From contig CANPYQ010000019.1 of NCBI GenBank assembly GCA_947588865.1, positions 1-17,402 of the forward strand: 17,402 nt of DNA, given 5' to 3'. The stretch comes from an uncultured Bacilli bacterium. GTDB lineage: Bacteria; Bacillota_I; Bacilli_A; RF39; UBA660. The notes under the pieces are model-generated. The model saw only the letters and a program-made list of their open reading frames with translations, was not told where the DNA came from and made no database searches. This document shows, piece by piece, positions 1 through 4,762 of this stretch. The first letter of the stretch is position 1. Each line of letters starts with the position of its first letter. The position numbers and the translations under genes were made by a program.

Positions 1-109
1 AAATGAAACGATATTTATTATAAAACTTATTTCTCCTTATTCAATAAAACGAGAATTTAATATTTTATTCTACATAATAAAATTCTATAACTAAAATATC
101 ATAAAATTA

Positions 110-138
110 TTGACATAAATACCTATTTGTGCTAATAT
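110..138 (+). promoter_or_regulatory. Promoter of secE-nusG
   Basis: TTGACA at 110-115 and TAATAT at 133-138 are separated by 17 bases. TGC at 130-132 makes an extended -10. Transcription would start near 145, giving a leader of about 60 bases before secE. The leader contains a weak A/T hairpin (160-166 with 176-182). I see no gene on either strand in bases 1-109. Confidence 0.8.
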
Positions 139-204
139 TTATTTGTAGGCACGAAATAGTGTTTTTATTTTAGAAAAAAACATAAAATTAAAAGTAGGTG
201 GAAT

Positions 205-384
205 ATGAAAAAAATAGCTAGATTTATTGTTAGTGTAAAAAAGGAAATGAAAAAGGTTAGATGGCCAAAGAAAAAAGAAATGATAAAGTTTTCTACCGCT
301 ACAATATCTATAATAATTTTCTTTATGGTATTCTTTTCTTGTATAGATGGATTACTCGGATTGATTGTGAAGGTGTTTAACTAA
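205..384 (+). CDS. secE: Protein translocase subunit SecE
   Basis: This short gene encodes 59 residues, the small single-membrane-span form of SecE usual in Gram-positive bacteria. SecE clamps SecY in the SecYEG channel that moves proteins across the membrane. The basic N-terminal amphipathic helix carries the family signature KKVRWPKKKE around residues 16-25, including the conserved Trp-Pro. A hydrophobic segment follows at about residues 31-55. The ATG at 205 follows a GTAGGTGG ribosome site at 194-201. The stop overlaps the nusG start by one base (TAATG), the usual secE-nusG pairing. Identification rests on size, the signature and position, and is firm. Confidence 0.95.
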   Translation: MKKIARFIVSVKKEMKKVRWPKKKEMIKFSTATISIIIFFMVFFSCIDGLLGLIVKVFN

Positions 385-917
385 TGGAAAAGGAATGGTA
401 TGTAGTAAATACTTATTCTGGGCATGAGAATAAGGTAAAAGAAAAGCTAGAAATGCGTGCAAGTTCGATGGGTATGGAAGATTACATATTTCGCGTAGTT
501 GTTCCATCTAAAAAAGAAGTTGTTGTCAAAAATGGAAAAGAAGTAGAAAAAGATTCTAAAATGTTTCCGGGTTATATATTAGTAGAAATGATTATGACTG
601 ATGAAGCTTGGTTTATAGTTCGTAACACTCCTGGTGTTACTGGGTTTATAGGATCAAGTGGTAAAGGAGCTAAACCATTTCCTTTAACTAAGCAAGAAGT
701 AGATAAAATACTTGCTAATATGGGAATGAGTAGAATAGATGTAGTTAATGAAATTAGTGAAGGCGATACTGTTAAAGTAATAAGTGGAGCGTTTGCTAAT
801 ATGTTTGGTAAAGTTAAATTTGTAGATATGGCTAATCAAAAAATTGAGGTTGCTCTTGACCTTTTTGGACAGGAGACTATTGTTGAAGTATTATTTACTG
901 AAATAGAAAAAGTTTAA
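384..917 (+). CDS. nusG: Transcription termination/antitermination factor NusG
   Basis: This 177-residue protein has normal NusG length and layout. The N-terminal NGN domain (about residues 1-110) starts with the conserved EWYVVNTYSGHENKV and contains MFPGYILVEM, the part that binds the beta-prime clamp helices of RNA polymerase. The C-terminal KOW domain (about 123-177) has GDTVKVISGAFANMFGKV. NusG travels with elongating polymerase, affects pausing and Rho action, and can couple polymerase to the ribosome through its KOW domain. Translation is probably coupled to secE through the TAATG overlap. A separate promoter for rplK starts only six bases after its stop, so the two operons are directly adjacent. 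No inserted domain and no missing segment is visible. Confidence 0.97.
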   Translation: MEKEWYVVNTYSGHENKVKEKLEMRASSMGMEDYIFRVVVPSKKEVVVKNGKEVEKDSKMFPGYILVEMIMTDEAWFIVRNTPGVTGFIGSSGKGAKPFPLTKQEVDKILANMGMSRIDVVNEISEGDTVKVISGAFANMFGKVKFVDMANQKIEVALDLFGQETIVEVLFTEIEKV

Positions 918-922
918 AAGCC

Positions 923-951
923 TTTACAAACAAAAAAAAATATGTTATTAT
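923..951 (+). promoter_or_regulatory. Promoter of rplK-rplA
   Basis: TTTACA at 923-928 and TATTAT at 946-951 have a 17-base spacer, with TGT at 943-945 making an extended -10. It lies immediately after the nusG stop. The predicted start near 958 places the L1-operator-like hairpin (982-1041) in the 5' leader. Confidence 0.7.
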
Positions 952-981
952 TATAGGGCTATATTGATTTTGATATAGATT

Positions 982-1041
982 TTGTGGGAGCTAATGGAGA
1001 GAAATTTTATGTTTCTTAAAAGCGGAGCATTTGAACCACAA
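982..1041 (+). promoter_or_regulatory. Probable L1-binding leader (L11-L1 operator)
   Basis: TTGTGG at 982-987 pairs perfectly with CCACAA at 1036-1041. The loop side begins GGAG directly after the 5' arm, and the 3' arm is preceded by TTGAA. An inner hairpin is possible between GAGAAA (999-1004) and TTTCTT (1012-1017) with one wobble pair. Known L1 operators in bacterial rplK leaders mimic the L1 site of 23S rRNA, with a GTGGGAG-type strand and an asymmetric internal loop; GTGGGAG is present at 984-990. Binding by surplus L1 would lower translation of rplK and rplA. The pairing is seen directly; the L1-binding role is inferred from similarity and position. Confidence 0.55.
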
Positions 1042-1073
1042 CGAAAAGCTAAAATTTATAGGAGGTGTTTTTC

Positions 1074-1496
1074 GTGGCACAAGTAGTTAAAGAAATAAAA
1101 TTACAAATTCCAGCAGGAAAGGCTACACCAGCTCCACCAGTAGGAACTGTGCTTGGACCAGCAGGAATTAATTTACAAGAATTTTGTACAAAATATAATG
1201 ATGCAACTAAAGATAAGATGGGAGATATATTACCAGTTGTAATTTCTATTTATGAAGATAGAACATTTGACTTTGTAATTAAAACTCCACCAACACCATT
1301 CTTAATAAAGAAAATATGTGGTATTAAGAAAGGTTCTAGTAAAGGTTCAAAAGAATCTGTTGGAACAATGACTCAAACTCAACTTAGGCAAATTGCAGAA
1401 ATTAAATTACCAGATTTAAATTGTTACACAGTTGAAGAAGCTATGAAGATTGTTGCAGGTACTGCAAAGAACATGGGCGTTAAAGTAGAAGAATAA
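1074..1496 (+). CDS. rplK: 50S ribosomal protein L11
   Basis: L11 binds the GTPase-associated region of 23S rRNA and helps stimulate translation factors. From the GTG at 1074 the product has 140 residues, matching the usual 141 or so. An in-frame GTG at 1065 lies inside the AGGAGG ribosome site (1060-1065) and is rejected. The N-terminal domain has IPAGKATPAPPVGTVLGPAG, including the proline-rich segment where thiostrepton-type drugs act. The C-terminal RNA-binding domain has TPPTPFLIKKICGIKKGS and ends MGVKVEE. Thr stands where Pro is commonest after PPVG. It is transcribed with rplA, 88 bases downstream, and is probably controlled by L1 through the leader. Confidence 0.96.
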   Translation: MAQVVKEIKLQIPAGKATPAPPVGTVLGPAGINLQEFCTKYNDATKDKMGDILPVVISIYEDRTFDFVIKTPPTPFLIKKICGIKKGSSKGSKESVGTMTQTQLRQIAEIKLPDLNCYTVEEAMKIVAGTAKNMGVKVEE

Positions 1497-1530
1497 TATA
1501 TTATTATGATAAATGATTATGAATTCCGCT

Positions 1531-1551
1531 TTTCATATTTCATATTTCATA
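1531..1551 (+). repeat. Three tandem copies of TTTCATA between rplK and rplA
   Basis: Three exact head-to-tail copies of the 7-base unit lie in the 88-base gap. No function is evident; replication slippage in A/T-rich spacer DNA is the simplest origin. Confidence 0.85.
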
Positions 1552-1584
1552 TATAAATCAAAAAAATAAAAATAGGAGGTTAAT

Positions 1585-2214
1585 ATGAAAAGAGGAAAAA
1601 AATATTTAAATGCAGCTAGTAAAATAGAAAAAGGCAAAGCTTATGAAATTACTGAAGCAGTTAAATTGCTTAAGGAAACTAAAACTGCTAATTTTGATGA
1701 ATCTGTAGAATTAGTTTTAAGACTTAATTTAGATACTAAAAAAGCAGATCAACAATTGAGAGGAGCAACAGTTTTACCAAATGGTATTGGAAAAACTAAA
1801 AGAGTTTTAGTTATAGCTCGTGGTGCTAAAGCAACTGAAGCTCGTGAGGCTGGAGCTGATTATGTTGGAGATACTGATATTATTGATAAAATTGCTAATG
1901 AAAATTGGTTTGATTTTGATACTATGATAGCTACTCCAGATATGATGCCTGCTTTAGGTAAAATAGGACGCGTTTTAGGACCTCGTGGATTAATGCCAAA
2001 TCCTAAAACTGGTACAGTTACTATGGATGTAGCTAAAGCTGTTAGTGATGTTAAAAAAGGTCGTGTTGAATATAGAACTGATTCTTTTGGAAATGTTGCA
2101 GTTTTAGTTGGTAAAGTTTCATTTGATGAAACTAAATTAGTAGAAAATATTAATTCTTTTGTATCATTAATTAATAAAACAAAACCTAGTACAGTTAAAG
2201 GTAATATATTTTAA
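1585..2214 (+). CDS. rplA: 50S ribosomal protein L1, C-terminus lost by a frameshift
   Basis: L1 forms the mobile stalk at the ribosomal E site and represses its own operon by binding the rplK leader. The open frame gives 209 residues and is convincing L1 throughout, including KIGRVLGPRGLMPNPKTGTV near the middle and an N-terminal KRGKKY. It stops at TAA 2212-2214 just after KPSTVKGNIF. The expected ending, SSTMGPGIKVD, is present in the -1 frame immediately downstream (to 2279). One extra base near 2203-2212 would restore a 231-residue protein, the normal length. The lost tail contains the Thr-Met-Gly triad used by L1 for RNA recognition. A sequencing or assembly error and a real mutation look the same here. 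The ribosome site TAGGAGGT (1573-1580) is strong. Confidence 0.9.
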   Translation: MKRGKKYLNAASKIEKGKAYEITEAVKLLKETKTANFDESVELVLRLNLDTKKADQQLRGATVLPNGIGKTKRVLVIARGAKATEAREAGADYVGDTDIIDKIANENWFDFDTMIATPDMMPALGKIGRVLGPRGLMPNPKTGTVTMDVAKAVSDVKKGRVEYRTDSFGNVAVLVGKVSFDETKLVENINSFVSLINKTKPSTVKGNIF

Positions 2215-2279
2215 ATATATCTATTTCTAGTACGATGGGTCCTGGTATCAAAGTTGATACATCAAGTTTTGAAAATTAA
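2205..2279 (+). other. rplA: Out-of-frame C-terminal tail of L1
   Basis: Reading from TAT at 2205 in the -1 frame relative to rplA gives YILNISISSTMGPGIKVD and then TSSFEN before TAA at 2277-2279. This is the conserved L1 ending, at the length expected for an ungapped family alignment. The codons are intact, so the shift is recent, artificial, or bypassed. The bases around the shift (AAT ATA TTT TAA) do not form a canonical -1 slippery heptamer, and the T run is only four bases. The next promoter begins three bases after this stop. Confidence 0.85.
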
Positions 2280-2281
2280 TA

Positions 2282-2310
2282 TTTACAAAAAAAATAAGTT
2301 GTGTTATAAT
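2282..2310 (+). promoter_or_regulatory. Promoter of rplJ-rplL
   Basis: TTTACA at 2282-2287 and a consensus TATAAT at 2305-2310 have a 17-base spacer, with TGT at 2302-2304 as extended -10. The predicted start near 2317 falls just before the L10 leader. Confidence 0.85.
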
Positions 2311-2320
2311 AAATTCAATT

Positions 2321-2420
2321 GGAAAGCTTACCGTAGACAGTAGGGGAGAAATCTTAATAATCCTACCGAGGAACTTAAATATAAAGGTTCATATCCCTAC
2401 GGTTTAGTAGGGATATTTTT
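2321..2420 (+). ncRNA. Ribosomal protein L10 leader
   Basis: The segment starts GGAAAGCTTACCGTAGACAG and contains CCTACCGAGGAAC, the hallmark elements of the L10 leader found upstream of rplJ in Firmicutes. CCGTAG (2331-2336) can pair with CTACGG (2397-2402) to close the structure, and AGTAGG (2339-2344) with CCTACC nearby. CTAC at 2397-2400 is also needed by the terminator stem (2391-2416), so the two folds exclude each other. In B. subtilis the L10-L12 complex binds such a leader and lowers rplJ-rplL expression by termination. The same control is inferred here. Confidence 0.85.
2391..2420 (+). terminator. Intrinsic terminator within the L10 leader
   Basis: ATATCCCTAC (2391-2400) and GTAGGGATAT (2407-2416) form a perfect 10-base-pair stem with the loop GGTTTA, followed by TTTT to 2420. 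It lies 29 bases upstream of the rplJ start, so it is an attenuator rather than an operon end. Confidence 0.85.
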
Positions 2421-2449
2421 AAAACGGAGCAAAGAGTAGGAGGTGTAGT

Positions 2450-2941
2450 ATGGCAAATCCAAAAATATTAGAGAAAAAGCAAAACATTATTGATGAAATT
2501 TCTAATAATGTAAAAGAATCCAGCTCATTTATTTTCTTAGATAATAATGGTCTAACTGTTTCTGAGACAATGGAATTAAGAAGAAAGTTAAAAGAGTCTA
2601 ATTCTGAACTTAAAGTCTACAAAAATACTTTAGTAGCCCGTGCACTTAAAGATTTAAATATTGATATTGATAGTGAATTAAATGGTCCAAAAGTTGTTGC
2701 TTTTGGTAAAGATATTATAGAACCAATTAAGGCAGTTTCTGAATTTTCAAAAAAACATGAAAATTTAGTTATGAAAATAGGTATAGTAGATGGTAAGATT
2801 ACAGAAATTGATGAACTAAAAAAACTTGCTACAATCCCATCAAGAGAAGGATTACTTACAATGTTTGCAAGTGGATTACTTGCTATTCCAAGAGATTTTT
2901 CAATTTGCTTAGATTTACATAGTAAAAATTTAGAAAATTAA
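2450..2941 (+). CDS. rplJ: 50S ribosomal protein L10
   Basis: L10 anchors dimers of L7/L12 to the ribosome and forms the base of the factor-recruiting stalk. The product has 163 residues, close to the usual length. The N-terminal RNA-binding globular domain includes FIFLDNNGLTVSETMELRRK and the basic segment KVYKNTLVARAL. The C-terminal helix that holds L7/L12 corresponds to about residues 134-163 and is complete though unusually rich in polar residues. The ATG at 2450 follows a very strong ribosome site, GTAGGAGGTG (2436-2445). rplL starts 27 bases after the stop and shares the transcript. The L10 leader upstream implies feedback control by the L10-L12 complex. Confidence 0.96.
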   Translation: MANPKILEKKQNIIDEISNNVKESSSFIFLDNNGLTVSETMELRRKLKESNSELKVYKNTLVARALKDLNIDIDSELNGPKVVAFGKDIIEPIKAVSEFSKKHENLVMKIGIVDGKITEIDELKKLATIPSREGLLTMFASGLLAIPRDFSICLDLHSKNLEN

Positions 2942-2968
2942 ATAAATATTGAAAGGAGAGAAGATATT

Positions 2969-3340
2969 ATGGCAAAATTAAGCGCAAAAGAAATTATTGA
3001 TTCACTAAAAGAAATGACTCTTTTAGAGATTAAAGAAGTAGTAGATTTAATGAAGGAAGAATTTGGTGTTGATCCAACTGCTGTAGCAGTTGCTGCTGCA
3101 CCTGCTGGAGATTCACAAGTAAGTGAAGGACCAAGTACTGTTGATGTTGTACTTGCTAGTGCTGGTGCTAACAAAATTGCTGTTATTAAAATAATTAAAG
3201 AAGTAACTGGTCTTGGACTTGGTGATTCTAAAGCTATTGCTGATAATGGCGGAGTTATTAAAGAAAAAGTTGCTACTTCTGAAGCTGAAGAACTTAAAGC
3301 TAAGTTTGAAGAAGCTGGAGCTACTATTGAATTAAAATAA
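2969..3340 (+). CDS. rplL: 50S ribosomal protein L7/L12
   Basis: This 123-residue acidic protein is the multi-copy stalk protein that recruits and stimulates translational GTPases. The N-terminal dimerisation helices (about 1-32) are followed by an Ala/Gly/Pro-rich hinge with AVAVAAAPAGDS. The C-terminal domain (about 55-123) has SAGANKIAVIKIIKEVTGLGL, the factor-binding surface. After LGL the usual Lys-Glu-Ala-Lys is Gly-Asp-Ser-Lys, so the first conserved lysine is missing while the second is kept. The ribosome site GAAAGGAGAG precedes the ATG. A terminator follows at 3355-3395, so rplJ-rplL form a closed unit. Confidence 0.97.
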   Translation: MAKLSAKEIIDSLKEMTLLEIKEVVDLMKEEFGVDPTAVAVAAAPAGDSQVSEGPSTVDVVLASAGANKIAVIKIIKEVTGLGLGDSKAIADNGGVIKEKVATSEAEELKAKFEEAGATIELK

Positions 3341-3354
3341 TTAAATTATTTAGG

Positions 3355-3395
3355 TTTAAGCCTGTACTAAAATTAGTATGGGCTTTAAGTGTTTT
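3355..3395 (+). terminator. Terminator after rplL
   Basis: TTTAAGCC (3355-3362) pairs with GGCTTTAA (3381-3388) with one bulge. The inner TGTACT/AGTATG arm adds four regular and two wobble pairs around the loop AAAATT. GTGTTTT follows to 3395. Confidence 0.75.
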
Positions 3396-3506
3396 AAAAA
3401 GTGGTGTGCATTTTGGATAAAAAATTACTTTTTGTAGTGATTTCAATGTTTAGAATATTCTATTATGTATGATTGACTATTTTGAATCAGTATATGCTTG
3501 TGTGAA

Positions 3507-3515
3507 TGATAAAAT
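3507..3515 (+). promoter_or_regulatory. Possible extended -10 promoter of the 3548 gene
   Basis: TGATAAAAT fits an extended -10 like others in this window and lies 32 bases upstream of the ATG. No good -35 sits at the normal distance; TTGAAT at 3482-3487 is too far away. The spacer 3396-3506 shows nothing else recognisable. Confidence 0.4.
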
Positions 3516-3547
3516 AGTAAAGGAATAAAGTTTAATAGGGGGGATTT

Positions 3548-4078
3548 ATGACAGAATATGAGATAAATGAAGCGAGAAAAAGATATAGTGCTTTGTTATT
3601 ACAAAAAAATCAATTAACTTATTTAGAAGAGGAACTTCAAAAAATAGAAGGCGATCCTACTTTAAAAAAATATTTATTATTAAAGGAACAGATAAGAAAG
3701 TTTAAAGATATAGATTATAGTATAAATAAAATTTTTTATGATATTGCTAAAAATACGAATTGTAGTAATAAAATATTAGTATATATGGGATCATATTGTA
3801 TCAATCATTTAGGTTGTCTTCAATTATGTGATTTTAAACAAGGTGATTTTATTAGATATGATGATTTAGAAACTCTTCAATCTTATAAAATTGATATAAA
3901 CAAAAGATTAGAGTTTGAATCTAGTAACAATGTAGTGTATGTAAAGGAAGAAGATCCAGAATTTGGCAATAATCCTTATTCAAAAGGATTTTGGAAATTA
4001 AGGGAAAATTTTTTCTATAACCTTATTAAAAAGCCACAAGAAGAAGTAGTAAATCAAATAGTAAAAGGGAAAAAATAA
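3548..4078 (+). CDS. Unrecognised 176-residue protein
   Basis: I do not recognise this family. The ATG at 3548 follows AGGGGGG (3537-3543), a workable ribosome site. The product is charged and probably cytoplasmic, with no signal peptide or membrane span. Residues 1-60 are rich in Glu, Lys, Leu and Gln and look helical, perhaps a coiled coil. A cysteine/histidine group follows, with Cys72, Cys84, His87, Cys90 and Cys94 (C-x2-H-x2-C-x3-C), which could bind a metal but matches no zinc finger I know. The C-terminal part is polar with several aromatic residues. The gene ends immediately before the methyltransferase start (TAAATG), so the two are probably co-transcribed and translationally coupled. 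It is an insertion relative to the usual rplL-ybxB-rpoB order. Confidence 0.8.
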   Translation: MTEYEINEARKRYSALLLQKNQLTYLEEELQKIEGDPTLKKYLLLKEQIRKFKDIDYSINKIFYDIAKNTNCSNKILVYMGSYCINHLGCLQLCDFKQGDFIRYDDLETLQSYKIDINKRLEFESSNNVVYVKEEDPEFGNNPYSKGFWKLRENFFYNLIKKPQEEVVNQIVKGKK

Positions 4079-4666
4079 ATGAGTTATTATTTTGATAAAG
4101 AAACAAATGTAGAAAGTAAAGAAATTGCAACTAGGACTAATATTAATGGAAAACTTTATACCTTTAAAACAGATAATAATGTATTTTCTAAGAAGGGATT
4201 AGATTTCGGCACTAGAACATTACTTGAATGTATTAATGTCGATAGTATTAACGGTGATGTACTTGATTTTGGCTGTGGATACGGCCCTATTGGAATTTTT
4301 GTAGCGTTGAACACAAGTTCTATAGTAGATATGATAGATATTAATGATCGAGCAATTTGTTTGGCAAGAAAAAATGCAAAAATAAATTGCGCTAATGTAA
4401 ATATTTTTGAAAGTAACATCTACAGTAATGTGAATAAAAAATATGATTATATAATAACTAATCCACCAATTAGAGTAGGCAAGAAAATATTATATGAAAT
4501 TTTAATTAAAGCAAAAGAACATCTTAAGTTTGATGGACATTTAATATTTGTAATAAATAAGGATCAAGGAGCTAAAAGTACTATTAGAGATATGAAGGAC
4601 TATTATCAAGTAAATATAATAGGAAAAAATAAAGGATTTTTTGTAATTGATTGTCAAAACCATTGA
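4079..4666 (+). CDS. ybxB: Class I SAM-dependent methyltransferase, YbxB/RsmC-like
   Basis: This 195-residue protein is a single-domain member of the RsmC-like family, whose E. coli namesake makes m2G1207 in 16S rRNA. FSKKGLDFGTRTLLE (residues 36-50) is the family entry motif. VLDFGCGYGPIG (61-72) is the SAM-binding motif I, Asp88 ends the second strand and should bind the ribose, and NPPIR (128-132) is motif IV, typical of N-methylation of bases. It lacks the extra N-terminal domain of E. coli RsmC, as does B. subtilis YbxB, which occupies the same place between rplL and rpoB. An rRNA guanine substrate is likely but not shown by sequence. The stop is TGA, and the rpoB promoter begins inside its last codons. 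Confidence 0.9.
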   Translation: MSYYFDKETNVESKEIATRTNINGKLYTFKTDNNVFSKKGLDFGTRTLLECINVDSINGDVLDFGCGYGPIGIFVALNTSSIVDMIDINDRAICLARKNAKINCANVNIFESNIYSNVNKKYDYIITNPPIRVGKKILYEILIKAKEHLKFDGHLIFVINKDQGAKSTIRDMKDYYQVNIIGKNKGFFVIDCQNH

Positions 4667-4691
4667 CATATTGATTGAAATAATGTAAAAT
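4663..4691 (+). promoter_or_regulatory. Promoter of rpoB-rpoC
   Basis: TTGACA at 4663-4668 and TAAAAT at 4686-4691 have a 17-base spacer. TG directly precedes the -10 at 4684-4685. The -35 overlaps the stop codon of the methyltransferase gene. The predicted start is near 4698. Confidence 0.75.
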
Positions 4692-4703
4692 TATAAATTG
4701 GCG

Positions 4704-4730
4704 GCATATATTATTCTGCAGAATATGTGC
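4704..4730 (+). promoter_or_regulatory. Hairpin near the 5' end of the rpoB transcript
   Basis: TATTCTGCAGAATA (4712-4725) is a perfect 14-base palindrome. As RNA it can extend: GCATAT (4704-4709) pairs with ATGTGC (4725-4730) around an inner ATTC/GAAT stem with loop TGCA and a short bulge. It would sit within about ten bases of the predicted transcript end. It could be a 5' stabilising stem, a protein site on DNA, or chance. Confidence 0.45.
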
Positions 4731-4762
4731 TTACTAGAAAATATAGTTTATGGGGTGAAAAA

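Noticed and set aside
1065..1073. Upstream GTG start for rplK
   Set aside because: It lies inside the AGGAGG ribosome site, and family alignment begins with Ala-Gln after the GTG at 1074.
1492..1505. 14-base A/T-only palindrome at the end of rplK
   Set aside because: In DNA this A/T-rich such a palindrome is likely by chance, and it has no T run or G/C stem to act as a terminator.
2203..2214. Programmed -1 frameshifting in rplA
   Set aside because: No X-XXY-YYZ slippery heptamer and no clear downstream stimulatory structure; the four-base T run is too short for usual transcriptional slippage. Kept only as a remote alternative.
2938..3174. Reverse-strand frame opposite rplL
   Set aside because: It is a shadow of rplL, has no ribosome site, and resembles nothing. 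The same applies to the other reverse frames inside rpoB, rpoC, the methyltransferase and GH3 genes.
3396..3470. Short frame from GTG near 3401 after the rplL terminator
   Set aside because: About 23 codons, no ribosome site and no recognisable product.
4664..4710. Reading TGA as tryptophan (Mycoplasma code)
   Set aside because: The methyltransferase is complete at its TGA, tryptophan is written TGG throughout the window, and no conserved Trp falls on TGA.
4727..4762. Upstream GTG start for rpoB
   Set aside because: It falls in a predicted hairpin with no ribosome site, and the extra residues have no counterpart in RpoB; GTG 4763 is preceded by GGGGTG.
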